A stretch of DNA of 43,659 nt from Richelia sp. SL_2_1 (GCA_012033205.1 JAAUSO010000042.1:1-43659), one strand, 5' to 3'. Counted from the stretch's first letter, positions 18,508-26,959 are shown. Numbers and translations are program-made. Notes: generated by a model not told the origin, from the letters alone.

Positions 18508-19686
18508 ATGCCTTTTAGGATATTAAGTTTAGATGGTGGAGGGGTTAGGGGAATCGTTGCAGCAAAAATTTTAGTTGATATTGAAAATCTGATTAATCAA
18601 CCCTTAAATGAGTACTTTGACTTAATTGTCGGCACTTCTACAGGTTCCATTTTAGCAGCAGCGATCGCAACGGGACGGAGTAGTCAAGAAATTGTCGATT
18701 TTTTCCAACATAAAAGCTCAATTATCTTTCCTTATCAAAGTCTTTTTTCCTTAAAACGAATTCCTTTACTGTTAAAGTACGGTATACCCGCTCCCAAGTA
18801 TTCCGATAAAGGTTTGATTAAAGTTTTACAAGGTGTTTTCGGAGAAACAAGATTGTTTGATATTGGTACTTCACCAAGGTTATTAGTTGTATCTTATGAC
18901 ACGATTGAACGGGAACCAATTATTTTTAAAAGTTGGCGACCAGATAAAGCTTATGGTAACGTTCCTTTATGGGAAGTATGTGTTTCTTCTGCATCGGCTC
19001 CTACTTATTTCCCAGCACATAAATTAGATAAAAGAGTTAACGGAAATGTTAAGGATGCAAGTATAAATAGTATTATTTTCAGCGATAATGAATCTACTGT
19101 TGATGATGTATATCAAAACGCCGAAATTAGAATTACTGACGGTAAAGGTAGCGGACAAACTCGGATTATTAAAAATTATAATGGTGCCATTAGACAAGCA
19201 ATAGTCAATCCTGCTTGGGATAGAATTCCCGATAAAACATCTGCTTATTCAATTAAAACAATATACTCCGCGATTGATGGTGGAGTTGCAGCAAATAATC
19301 CCTCTAGTTGTGGTATTGCTGAAGCATTACGATGCGGTTATTCTAATGAAGAAATTTCCGTACTTTCCATCGGCACTGGAAATAGAACCCGAATTATTCC
19401 TTTTGAACAAGCACAACATTGGGGTTTATTACAATGGGCTCAACCGATTGTTGGTATATTATTTGATGCTTCTTCAGATATTTACGAGTATATTAGCAAG
19501 CAAATAGTTCATGAGCGGCTTTTACGTTTGCAATTCAATCTTGATAAGTCTTTAACTGGTAAACGTTTAAGCGATGATTTAGATGATGCCAGCGAAGAAA
19601 ATATTAATAATTTACTCGAAGCAGCAGACGCTTACATGAACTTACCAGAAGTAAAAGCCGGGGTAGAAAAGTTTTTACAATTTTAG
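18508..19686 (+). CDS. Patatin-like phospholipase with an inserted beta-rich domain
   Basis: Patatins are Ser-Asp dyad lipid acyl hydrolases. The 392-residue protein has the oxyanion loop DGGGVRG (9-15), nucleophile motif GTSTG with Ser44, and the catalytic DGG at Asp257 followed by VAANNPS. Between the core strand near residue 175 and the catalytic Asp there is an extra segment of about 75 residues (about 178-252) not found in plain patatins. It contains AEIRITDGKGSGQTRIIKNY and PAWDRIPDKTSAYSI. As I recall, this pattern is similar to small repeat domains in phage structural proteins (GSGQTR...YNG...P.W...PD.TS.Y.I). The final codon and stop lie in a GATTTTA repeat. No CBASS-type partner gene is adjacent, so a defence role is not supported here. 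The likely site of action is the cytoplasm or inner membrane face, as no signal peptide is present. Confidence 0.87.
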   Translation: MPFRILSLDGGGVRGIVAAKILVDIENLINQPLNEYFDLIVGTSTGSILAAAIATGRSSQEIVDFFQHKSSIIFPYQSLFSLKRIPLLLKYGIPAPKYSDKGLIKVLQGVFGETRLFDIGTSPRLLVVSYDTIEREPIIFKSWRPDKAYGNVPLWEVCVSSASAPTYFPAHKLDKRVNGNVKDASINSIIFSDNESTVDDVYQNAEIRITDGKGSGQTRIIKNYNGAIRQAIVNPAWDRIPDKTSAYSIKTIYSAIDGGVAANNPSSCGIAEALRCGYSNEEISVLSIGTGNRTRIIPFEQAQHWGLLQWAQPIVGILFDASSDIYEYISKQIVHERLLRLQFNLDKSLTGKRLSDDLDDASEENINNLLEAADAYMNLPEVKAGVEKFLQF

Positions 19687-19715
19687 ATTTTGGATTTTAG
19701 ATTTTGGATTATGGA
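19684..19715. repeat. GATTTTA/G STRR array
   Basis: About four heptamers start within the last codons of the patatin gene. The stop codon TAG is part of the first unit. Confidence 0.85.
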
Positions 19716-19724
19716 TTGTAAAAA

Positions 19725-19836
19725 GGCGCTTTATTACCGCAGCTACACAAACCGGCACCCGTCTGCACGGGTTTCAAATACGTTAAGTCCATCTTACCGT
19801 GTACTCCAGCCTCTATAGTAGCGGTAATAAAGCGCC
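19725..19836. repeat. 112-bp element bounded by 16-bp perfect inverted repeats
   Basis: GGCGCTTTATTACCGC (19725-19740) is exactly inverted at 19821-19836. The 80-bp interior contains a small hairpin (cccgt...acggg). The element lies in the convergent gap between the patatin and ABC ATPase genes. It could be a MITE, a structured RNA or a bidirectional terminator. No clear target duplication was found. Confidence 0.7.
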
Positions 19837-19872
19837 GAGTACTTTTAAAATATTCTCTAATCATCAGAGTTT

Positions 19873-19910
19873 ATTAACCTTTAACCTTTAACCTCTAACC
19901 TTTAACCTGA
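19873..19910. repeat. CCTTTAA STRR array overlapping the ABC ATPase 3' end
   Basis: About five CCTTTAA-type units are present. On the minus strand they encode the last residues (VKG) and the stop codon of the ABC ATPase. Confidence 0.9.
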
Positions 19911-20980
19911 TACAACACATCTCCTGACTCAACATCAAACCAGTGGATGTTCTTAGGGGGTAGAGCCAGGGTAATTTCTTCATTGTCCCAATTTTGGTCG
20001 GGAGGCAGTAAAGCCCGTATAACCGGCGATTCTGTTGAGGAGCTAGCAATACGCACACTAACCAATTTGTACATCCCCAAATTTTCGACTAAATATACCC
20101 GTCCTTTTACAGTTTGTGTATCTTCTGGTAATGCAACACGAACGTGTTCCGGACGAATACCTAGAATAATTTGCGGTGGTAAAGTCGGAAGCTGTGGTAA
20201 ATTTACTGGAAAATCACCAAGTATGGCATCATTTCCTTGACAAGGTAAAGTAAGTAAATTCATTTGTGGACTACCTACAAAACCAGCGACAAATAAATTA
20301 GCAGGACGGTTGTAAATGTCTACTGGTGGTGCAATTTGCTGTATGTAGCCGTTATTTAGCACCGCGACTTGAGAAGAAAGCGTCATTGCTTCCGTTTGGT
20401 CGTGAGTAACATAAACTACCGGCGCTTCTTGGGCTGCGAATATCTGTTTGATATCGGCTCGGACTCTTTCCCGTAACAATGCATCAAGATTGCTTAAAGG
20501 TTCATCTAATAAATATGCTTGAGCTTTCCGTACCAAAGCTCTACCCACAGCAACCCGTTGTCTTTGCCCCCCAGAAAGTTGTCCGGGTTTGCGTTGAAAC
20601 AGTTCTTCTAAACCCAAAAGTCCCGCTACTTCCGCAATTCGGGCTTGAATTTCTGCACGGGGTACTTTTTTTAACTTTAATCCGGAAGCGAGATTTTCCT
20701 CTACCGTCATGTGGGGGTATAGCGCATAGCTTTGGAATACCATAGCCATATTGCGATCGCCAGCACGTTTGTAGGTAATATCCTCATTTCCTAAGAATAC
20801 TTTTCCTCGCGTCACCTCTTCCAAACCTGCAATCATTCGTAAAGTAGTAGACTTACCACAACCGCTAGGGCCAAGTAATGTGAGAAACTCGCTATCCTCC
20901 ACAGATAAACTAATATCCTTTACCGGAACAACTTTGGGAGAAAAGGTTTTATTTAAGTTTTTTAGTTCAAGTTTAGCCAT
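19895..20980 (-). CDS. ABC transporter ATP-binding protein (MalK/UgpC type)
   Basis: This 361-residue ATPase belongs to carbohydrate-import (CUT1) systems. Walker A is G37-PSGCGKS-T45, the Q-loop MVFQSYALYPH is at 80-90, the signature LSGGQ at 135-139, Walker B AYLLDE at 155-160 and the switch His in YVTHD. A C-terminal regulatory TOBE/OB region (about 235-360) includes LGIRPEHVRV. No permease or binding-protein gene is adjacent, so it is an orphan ATPase that may energise transporters encoded elsewhere. The C-terminal VKG comes from an STRR unit. A 63-bp hairpin element lies just upstream of the start. Confidence 0.92.
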   Translation of the reverse strand: MAKLELKNLNKTFSPKVVPVKDISLSVEDSEFLTLLGPSGCGKSTTLRMIAGLEEVTRGKVFLGNEDITYKRAGDRNMAMVFQSYALYPHMTVEENLASGLKLKKVPRAEIQARIAEVAGLLGLEELFQRKPGQLSGGQRQRVAVGRALVRKAQAYLLDEPLSNLDALLRERVRADIKQIFAAQEAPVVYVTHDQTEAMTLSSQVAVLNNGYIQQIAPPVDIYNRPANLFVAGFVGSPQMNLLTLPCQGNDAILGDFPVNLPQLPTLPPQIILGIRPEHVRVALPEDTQTVKGRVYLVENLGMYKLVSVRIASSSTESPVIRALLPPDQNWDNEEITLALPPKNIHWFDVESGDVLYQVKG

Positions 20981-21006
20981 ATAAAAATTGGTAATTGGTA
21001 ATTGCT

Positions 21007-21069
21007 CAGGGATGCACTTTCACCGTCCTTAAGGACGGGGACTTGTTTGAAGTGGGGTGGGCATCCCTG
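21007..21069. repeat. Hairpin element upstream of the ABC ATPase gene
   Basis: CAGGGATGC (21007-21015) pairs with GCATCCCTG (21061-21069). The interior holds a second palindrome, CCGTCCTTAAGGACGG (21023-21038). It lies between the end of the LysR gene and the start of the ABC gene, so it could end the LysR transcript or fold in the ABC leader. It is more likely a dispersed repeat. Confidence 0.6.
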
Positions 21070-21122
21070 CCCTTTATATATAATTTAGCTGCTTTTTAGC
21101 TTATTAGTCGTATAGTTAATTT

Positions 21123-21995
21123 TTATTTTAATATAACCTTCAAAAACTTTTGCAAAATCACCGAGTTATCATTTTTTCGCCAAATCATCGCAATACTAAC
21201 CTGGGGTGTTTCTTCAATAAAAGATTTATAAACTACTCCCGTGCGTTGCAGATTTTGTAATGATTCAGGAACGATCGCAACACCGATATCGGCAGCAACT
21301 AAACTAACTATAGTCTGCATTTGGATTGCTTCTTGAGCAACTTTGGGACTAAAACCGACTTGCTGACAAAAGCTGATAATTAAATCGTAAAGTCCCGGTG
21401 CTAAAAAGCGAGGAAATAAGATAAAGGATTCGTTAGCGAAAGATTGCAAACTAACTCGATCAAGATTTGCACAAGGGTGATTTTCAGGAAGTGCAATTGC
21501 TAATGATTCTTGAAAAATTATCTTTGAAGAACAAGTATTTTTATCTACAGGTGGACGTACAAAAGCAACATCAATTCTACCCGATTGCAGCCAAATTAAT
21601 TGTTCATTTGTAGTCAATTCATGTAATTCCAAATTTATATTATTGGCATGATTGCGGAAATTTCGTAAAATATCTGGCAAAATATTATACGCTGCCGAAC
21701 TGACAAAACCAACAACCAACTGTCCGACTTCTCCCCGACTAGTTTGTCTTCCCAAAAGGATTGCTTGTTCGAGTTGTCGGAAAATTTGTTGTATTTCAAC
21801 TAGAAAAACTTGTCCTGCTTCGCTTAATTCCACCTTGCGTTTAGTACGGTGAAATAGTTCAAAACCTAATTCTGTTTCCAATTGACGGATTTGTTGACTC
21901 AGTGGGGGTTGAGCAATATGCAACCTTTGTGCTGCTCTTCCAAAGTGTAATTCCTCCGCTAAAGTCACAAAATAACGTAAGTGTCGTAGTTCCAT
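21123..21995 (-). CDS. LysR-family transcriptional regulator
   Basis: This 290-residue protein has the N-terminal LysR helix-turn-helix (MELRHLRYFVTLAEE, then AAQRLHIAQPPLSQQIRQLE, about 1-60). A linker helix and a periplasmic-binding-like effector domain follow (about 90-290). The DNA-binding domain is most like the CbbR/BenM/CatM branch that recognises aromatic or metabolic effectors, but the effector cannot be told. It is divergent from the methyltransferase at 22238, with 240 bp of repeat-rich DNA between, which would be the usual place for a LysR target promoter. A GATTTTA array begins a few bases upstream of its ATG. Confidence 0.92.
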   Translation of the reverse strand: MELRHLRYFVTLAEELHFGRAAQRLHIAQPPLSQQIRQLETELGFELFHRTKRKVELSEAGQVFLVEIQQIFRQLEQAILLGRQTSRGEVGQLVVGFVSSAAYNILPDILRNFRNHANNINLELHELTTNEQLIWLQSGRIDVAFVRPPVDKNTCSSKIIFQESLAIALPENHPCANLDRVSLQSFANESFILFPRFLAPGLYDLIISFCQQVGFSPKVAQEAIQMQTIVSLVAADIGVAIVPESLQNLQRTGVVYKSFIEETPQVSIAMIWRKNDNSVILQKFLKVILK

Positions 21996-22001
21996 CTTTC
22001 A

Positions 22002-22077
22002 ATTTTGGATTTTAGATTTTGCGGAAAGTTGGGGGTGTAGATATTCTTCCCCCCAAACTTTCCTGCACCAGATTTTG
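22002..22077. repeat. GATTTTA array interrupted by a GCGGAAAGTT hairpin
   Basis: GATTTTA/G units (22002-22020 and 22071-22077) flank a 50-bp insert (22021-22070). The insert's arms ggaaagttggggg and cccccaaactttcc form a long stem. It is the simple form of the nested insert at 16787-16880. Confidence 0.75.
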
Positions 22078-22171
22078 GAATTATGTGATGATTTGTTTAT
22101 ATATATTTTTTATATATTAATTATGCATCAAATATATATTGGACATAATTAAAAACTTTTTTTAAAGTAAT

Positions 22172-22200
22172 GATGTAGAGACGTTACACTGCAACATCTC
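22172..22200. repeat. Degenerate AGACGT palindrome copy
   Basis: The sequence gatgtagagacgttacactgcaacatctc is an imperfect inverted repeat related to the copies at 18165, 36067 and 36174. It sits 38 bp before the methyltransferase start. Confidence 0.55.
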
Positions 22201-22237
22201 AATCGCAAAGTTTATTAAAACAAACAATTCAAACAAA

Positions 22238-23017
22238 ATGAATAAAACATCAGTATCCAATAATGATTGGAATAGTAATCTGTACCAAGAAAAACACGCT
22301 TTTGTATGGCACTACGGCGAAAATTTATTACAATTACTCAATCCGCAATCAAAGGAGAGAATATTAGATTTAGGATGCGGTACAGGACAATTAACGGCGA
22401 AAATTGCGGAAAAAGGTGCAGAAGTAATCGGAATTGATAGCGCACCTGAGATGATTGAGAAAGCACGACAAAATTATCCACAATTACACTTTCAAGTAGC
22501 CGATGCAAGGAATTTTCAGCTATCCCATCCCGTAGATGCTGTATTTTCTAACGCTGTACTACATTGGATTCCTCAAGCGGACAACGTAATTAATAGTATT
22601 AGGAAATCGCTCAAAATTGGCGGTCGTTTGATTGTAGAATTTGGTGGAAAAGGAAATATAGAATCAATTATCAAAGTTTTATATAAGGCATTAGAAAAGA
22701 TTGGTATTGATTCTGCACCAAATTTGAATCCTTGGTATTTTCCCAGCATCGGTGAATACGCTTCCAAATTGGAAAAACAAGGATTTGAAGTTACCTATAG
22801 TCATTTATTTTCTCGTCCAACTTTATTGCAAGATAAAGATGCTGGTTTAGCAAATTGGATAAAAATGTTTGCTGCAAATTTCTTTAAGGGATTATCTGAA
22901 GAAGAAAAAATGGTTGTAATTAATGATGTAGAAAAACAGTTAAAACCAAAGTTGTATCAAGAAAGCAATTGGTTTGCAGACTATCGACGCATTCAGATAA
23001 AAGCAATCAAAAAGTAG
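22238..23017 (+). CDS. Class I SAM-dependent methyltransferase (Tam/UbiE-like)
   Basis: This 259-residue protein has the Rossmann motif I ILDLGCGTGQL (42-52), the acidic ribose-binding GIDSAPEMI (about 67-75), VADARNF (about 88-94) and FSNAVLHWIP (motif IV region, about 105-114). The layout is closest to trans-aconitate 2-methyltransferase and related small-molecule methyltransferases. The substrate cannot be assigned. It is divergent from the LysR regulator and followed in the same direction by a TSUP permease, separated by about 70 bp of STRR, so joint expression is possible. Its stop abuts an AAAGGTT array. Confidence 0.87.
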   Translation: MNKTSVSNNDWNSNLYQEKHAFVWHYGENLLQLLNPQSKERILDLGCGTGQLTAKIAEKGAEVIGIDSAPEMIEKARQNYPQLHFQVADARNFQLSHPVDAVFSNAVLHWIPQADNVINSIRKSLKIGGRLIVEFGGKGNIESIIKVLYKALEKIGIDSAPNLNPWYFPSIGEYASKLEKQGFEVTYSHLFSRPTLLQDKDAGLANWIKMFAANFFKGLSEEEKMVVINDVEKQLKPKLYQESNWFADYRRIQIKAIKK

Positions 23018-23080
23018 GTTAAAGGTCAAAGTTCAAAGGTTAAAGGTAACAGATTAACTGTCAACTATCAACTGTCAAAA
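23017..23080. repeat. STRR arrays (AAAGGTT and CAACTGT types)
   Basis: About four units of aaaggtt/aaaggtc/aaagttc and then three of caactgt/caactat fill most of the gap between the methyltransferase stop and the TSUP start. Confidence 0.85.
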
Positions 23081-23088
23081 ATTTTATC

Positions 23089-23859
23089 ATGGAATCAATA
23101 ATTTTCTTATTTACCGCATCATTGCTTGCAGGAATCCTTAATGGTGTGGCTGGTGGTGGTGGTTTGATTGCTTTTCCCGCACTTTTAATATCGGGAGTAC
23201 CAGCAATTAATGCTAATGCTACTAATGCAGCCGCACTATGGTTTGGTACTGTTGCAAGTACCGTCGCTTATCGTCGCGAATTTTCAATCCAACGGAACTC
23301 ATTATTATTATTAAGCTGTGTCAGTATTGTGGGAGGAATTATCGGTTCCTATTTACTTTTACATACATCTCAAGCGAAATTTTCAGCTTTAATTCCATAT
23401 TTGATGTTAATAGCAACTCTTTTGTTTATTTTTAGTCAGCCCTTGATGAAATGGTTAAACAAACGCAATCAAGATTCTTCTCATTTTCGTTTACCATTAA
23501 TTATCATTTTGCCTTTACAGCTAGTCATTGCAATTTACGGAGGTTATTTTGGTGGTGGTAGTGGAATTTTAATGCTAGCTGTATTAAATCTGATGGGTAT
23601 GCAAAATATTCATAGTTTGAATGCATATAAAAGTTGGTTAGCAACTTGTATTAATGCAGCGGCTATTATTCATTTTACTTTTGCCAATAAAATTGTTTGG
23701 TTTGAAACATTTATCATGGCTTTAGGTGCAATTATTGGTGCTTATAGCAGTGTTTATCTAGCACGTAAAATACATCCATTTTGGGTACGCAGTTTTATCA
23801 TCGGTGTTGGTTTAAGTATGACTTGCTACTTTTTTCTGAAACAGACAAATCCAATTTAG
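23089..23859 (+). CDS. TSUP-family permease (sulfite exporter TauE/SafE)
   Basis: This 256-residue polytopic membrane protein has about eight hydrophobic segments and the two-fold TSUP repeat. The glycine-rich motif near the N-terminus (GILNGVAGGGGLIAFPALL) is echoed in the second half by YGGYFGGGSGILMLAVL. TSUP proteins export or import small organic or sulfur anions (sulfite, taurine-derived sulfoacetate, and others). The substrate is unknown. It lies downstream of the methyltransferase in the same direction. Codon use and length look normal. Confidence 0.9.
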   Translation: MESIIFLFTASLLAGILNGVAGGGGLIAFPALLISGVPAINANATNAAALWFGTVASTVAYRREFSIQRNSLLLLSCVSIVGGIIGSYLLLHTSQAKFSALIPYLMLIATLLFIFSQPLMKWLNKRNQDSSHFRLPLIIILPLQLVIAIYGGYFGGGSGILMLAVLNLMGMQNIHSLNAYKSWLATCINAAAIIHFTFANKIVWFETFIMALGAIIGAYSSVYLARKIHPFWVRSFIIGVGLSMTCYFFLKQTNPI

Positions 23860-23952
23860 AAGCAAATTCATATACTCGTCAAAATCATAGTTGAAGATTA
23901 TAATATCAAGGGAACATTCCTGCATAAAAAGTGAGTCGAGTTGTTTTAAATT

Positions 23953-24057
23953 CAATACGGTTCAGTTAAAGCCAAAAACCTTGATATATGTAGCGGGTTT
24001 GTTGGGTTTCGCAGAGCCTCAACCCAACCTACAATTTTCCTTAACTGAACCGTATTG
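23953..24057. mobile_element. MITE-like element, 105 bp, with 10-bp target-site duplication
   Basis: Terminal inverted repeats CAATACGGTTCAGTTAA (from 23953) and TTAACTGAACCGTATTG (to 24057) bound a 105-bp element with no coding capacity. The interior carries an imperfect hairpin (gttgggttt...aacccaac). The flanks repeat GTTTTAAATT exactly (23943-23952 and 24058-24067), the footprint of a transposition event. The parent transposase is not in the window. It lies between the TSUP gene and the exported protein at 24099. Confidence 0.85.
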
Positions 24058-24098
24058 GTTTTAAATTATTTGTCACGAATATTTGTCAACAATTAATT

Positions 24099-24614
24099 AT
24101 GCGCCAAATTTCATTAGTTTTGAGTATCGTTGCTAGTACATTTTCTCTATTACCCGCTCAACTTGCTCAAGCACGAGATTCTCAAATTCCTGCACCTTCT
24201 CAAGCACCTTTGGAATTAGATTTATTAACTAATCCTACAGATAATATAATTACAGCAGATACTATTTATCAAAAACAATTAACTGTTCCTAGTTTATGGT
24301 GGGCGCAAGAACAATCGGAAAACAAACTTTTAGATAACTGGATAGCATACCCTAAAATTAATTCTCAACCGGGAAGAGTTGATTTAATTGTTAATGATGA
24401 AGTTTGGAACATTCTAGATTATTTAGAACGTTATAATTTTGTTAATCATTTGGGTAGTGTAGCGCGAGATTATGGTTACAATATTCGCGTTTTTAGTTAC
24501 GAAAAAGAACCTTTAGCAACTTATACTTGTAATTTAAATTTAACTAAGCCTTTGTGTAAGATTGATATGAATGCCGCAAGTTTACTGATGAATCCTGCTA
24601 TTTCACAATATTAA
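24099..24614 (+). CDS. Exported protein of unknown function
   Basis: This 171-residue protein has a clear signal peptide (MRQISLVLSIVASTFSLLPA, cleavage near AQA). The mature part has a Pro-rich start (IPAPSQAPLELD), a VPSLWWAQEQ segment, DNWIAYPKINSQPGRVDLIVN and two late cysteines (CNL and LCK) that could form a disulfide. The pattern is typical of a cyanobacterial family of unknown function, and I cannot name a domain. The MITE ends 41 bp upstream, so it may affect the promoter. A CGGATTTCA repeat and an STRR follow the stop. Confidence 0.7.
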   Translation: MRQISLVLSIVASTFSLLPAQLAQARDSQIPAPSQAPLELDLLTNPTDNIITADTIYQKQLTVPSLWWAQEQSENKLLDNWIAYPKINSQPGRVDLIVNDEVWNILDYLERYNFVNHLGSVARDYGYNIRVFSYEKEPLATYTCNLNLTKPLCKIDMNAASLLMNPAISQY

Positions 24615-24634
24615 TTATTTGACCAGGGATTATA

Positions 24635-24712
24635 CGGATTTCACGGATTTCACGGATTTAATTACCCATTACCAATTACCCATTACCAATTACCAATTAC
24701 CAATTCCCTAAC
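24635..24712. repeat. 9-bp repeat (CGGATTTCA x3) and STRR array (TTACCCA/TTACCAA)
   Basis: Three copies of cggatttca are followed by about seven attaccca/attaccaa-type heptamers up to the end of the solute-binding gene. Confidence 0.85.
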
Positions 24713-25859
24713 TAATTTTCATTTTATTAAATAACGAATCATACTGCTCAGTAGTTGATTTAGATAAAGGAATTAAAAATTCACTTTTATCGAAAATTTG
24801 AGGATTAGTTAATAAAACTTTCTGTAATCTTTGGGGAATATCCGATGCTGTAATATCTGTGGTAATTGGAGAATTCCCCTCAGTTAATAATGCGATTTGT
24901 TTTGCTATCTCTGGTTTCCAACAAAAATCAATCCATTTGTTCGATAAATCTTGTTCAATTTTACCTGCTGGTTGTACCCATAAATCCGCCCAAATTGCAG
25001 TTCCGGAATTCGGAATAATTACACTAAGTTGGGGATAACGAGAAAGTATAGAAACAACATCATTTGACCAACCTAATGCTACCCAGGTATCTCCAATAAT
25101 TAACGGTTCCAGATAATTAGTGGAATCATAAAATTTTACCTGTTTATTTAAAATTTGTAGTTCCTGTTCTAAAGATGGAACTTTCTGCAAATTCTCACTA
25201 TTGTAGGATTTACCTAATTTTTTTAACGTCAAACCAACAACTTCCCGCGATTGATTGAGTAAAGAAATTCGTCCTTTCAATTCTTCCCTCCACAAATCGC
25301 TCCAATCTTGTAATTCCCAATCAAAATTTTCTAACTTATCACGACGATAAATAATTACCGTACTACCCCAACGATAAGGTGCAGCCCAAATTTGTCCTTG
25401 TTTATCTATAAAACCTTGATTGTTACGTTTTACCAATTCTTGCCATTTTGAGGACAAATTAGACCAATTTTTCAGTTGTTCGCGAGACAATGGTTGAATC
25501 AGCTTGTTCTCAATTGCATCTTTTAACCAAAAATCTCCCAAAGTTACTAAATCACTCTTGCTTGGTTGAGATTCGCCAAATGGAAGAGAGAGCTTAAAAC
25601 CTTCAGATTTTTTTGCTCCTGTTTGGTATTTTTGCAAGCTTTGCAATCCCTTGAATAATTCCTGCAACTGTACTACCGGAGATAATTTTAACTGAATTTT
25701 TGACGATAAAGTTTTCTGAAATTGGTTCAATATCCTTCCGGGAATAGAACCTTTGAGTACCTGTATTCTTAATTGGGGCTGTTGGGAAGCATTACATCCT
25801 ACAAGCAACTGCGACATTACGAGTGTGGATGTACTGAACAAAAATGACCGTCTACGCAT
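24708..25859 (-). CDS. Extracellular solute-binding lipoprotein (PotD/PotF-like)
   Basis: This 383-residue protein is a cluster D-type periplasmic substrate-binding protein. The N-terminus has RRRSF and a hydrophobic stretch ending in the lipobox LVGC with Cys22, so a lipoprotein, possibly exported by the Tat route. Later segments such as WAAPYRWGSTVIIYRRDKL and WVALGWSNDVVSIL match spermidine/putrescine-type binding proteins. Residues that would fix the ligand cannot be judged. No permease or ATPase is adjacent; the ATPase at 19895 is CUT1-type and 4 kb away. Confidence 0.82.
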   Translation of the reverse strand: MRRRSFLFSTSTLVMSQLLVGCNASQQPQLRIQVLKGSIPGRILNQFQKTLSSKIQLKLSPVVQLQELFKGLQSLQKYQTGAKKSEGFKLSLPFGESQPSKSDLVTLGDFWLKDAIENKLIQPLSREQLKNWSNLSSKWQELVKRNNQGFIDKQGQIWAAPYRWGSTVIIYRRDKLENFDWELQDWSDLWREELKGRISLLNQSREVVGLTLKKLGKSYNSENLQKVPSLEQELQILNKQVKFYDSTNYLEPLIIGDTWVALGWSNDVVSILSRYPQLSVIIPNSGTAIWADLWVQPAGKIEQDLSNKWIDFCWKPEIAKQIALLTEGNSPITTDITASDIPQRLQKVLLTNPQIFDKSEFLIPLSKSTTEQYDSLFNKMKIS

Positions 25860-26494
25860 TTATTTTCTTGTTAAATTGAAAATCCAGCAATAATATACAT
25901 TCTAATAACTGCTTTAAGCATTGTAACTAATAGATTCTGCAAATTGGTGATATCAAAATCCCCTATTGTATTTGATATATCTTTAGTTAGAAGTAACTGA
26001 ATTATGTTATTGATTGAATATAGTCATGAAAATCGTTAGTATAGACAAAATATTCGATCTTTTGACCTGACAACTAAGAAGCGCGATCGCCCTCTCAAAA
26101 CCCGTAGCAATCGCCCTTTAACAAAAAACTCCCAAACTCCTTGATATATCTAGCTTAGATACAAAATACTTATTTTAAACGTAAGTCGAAAAATTATTCT
26201 AATTATTTAGCGATTTATTTAGCGAGCATTCTCTTGATATTTATGGGAAAGTATTGATATATATCGATTTTTGCAAAAAATCAAGAGATTTTGTTTGTTT
26301 CGCAAACTATAAAATATTGAGCAGCTACCCGAATCATTCTATAAAATTGTTATGCTAATCTATGGATTAATCAATTTAGTATCGGCTGGCAATTTAAAAC
26401 TTATCAAAACTTAAAAGTTAAATAAATCATAAATATAGCTAACTTCAACAGCAAAAATAATAATATAGGTAAACATATTGAACTAGGATATGAA
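25860..26494. other. Long AT-rich intergenic region
   Basis: This divergent gap of about 635 bp lies between the solute-binding lipoprotein and the coiled-coil protein. It holds one HIP1 site (gcgatcgc near 26082) and several ttgatatat motifs. I found no gene, strong hairpin or named regulatory site. Promoters for both flanking genes must lie here. Confidence 0.6.
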
Positions 26495-26872
26495 ATGGAC
26501 CAAATCACCAATCAGGTCTTGAATTTGAGTAATAAGCTTGATGACCTTTATCAAGTAATTGAGCAGTTGGATCGTAAAGTGACTCAAGCTTTAGCCGAAT
26601 CTAATTTAGCAAAAGCCTGTCAGGGTGAAGATCCTGAAGAAAAATTTAGTGATGTAAAACAATATCAGTTAAAGGGTTCGATTCGTTTTAATCCCGAACT
26701 AGAACACAAAGATGTATTAGTAGACGACGTTTATCTAGACGGGAATTTTGAAACAGGAGATAGCCAAATAACCCCAGATATTCAAATTCAACGACTTACA
26801 GCACAACTAACAGCAGCATACAATCGTATCGCGGCTTTAGAAGAGCAATTATTACTCAAAAGAATCAGATAG
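26495..26872 (+). CDS. Small coiled-coil protein of unknown function
   Basis: This 125-residue acidic protein has helical heptad-type segments at both ends (about 3-38, VLNLSNKLDDLYQVIEQLDRK; about 98-122, QRLTAQLTAAYNRIAALEEQL). A non-helical middle contains the striking VDDVYLDGNFETGD. There is no signal peptide or membrane segment. The layout suggests a cytoplasmic scaffold or oligomerising protein. The ATG at 26495 is the only good start. I do not recognise a family. It is convergent with the CobT-like gene. Confidence 0.65.
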   Translation: MDQITNQVLNLSNKLDDLYQVIEQLDRKVTQALAESNLAKACQGEDPEEKFSDVKQYQLKGSIRFNPELEHKDVLVDDVYLDGNFETGDSQITPDIQIQRLTAQLTAAYNRIAALEEQLLLKRIR

Positions 26873-26959
26873 AAGCTTTTATACAAAAAACAACTGAGTT
26901 CGCCCTCTTCGGGCCTGTGCCAATCGCGACTACTGGTGTCCCATAAATTCCTAGATTTG

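Noticed and set aside
18508-19686. Patatin as a CBASS-type anti-phage effector
   Set aside because: No cyclase, sensor or accessory gene of such a system is adjacent; a lone patatin is not enough.
26902-26914. GCCCTCTTCGGGC hairpin as a terminator between convergent genes
   Set aside because: The stem is only 4-5 bp and no T-run follows on either strand.
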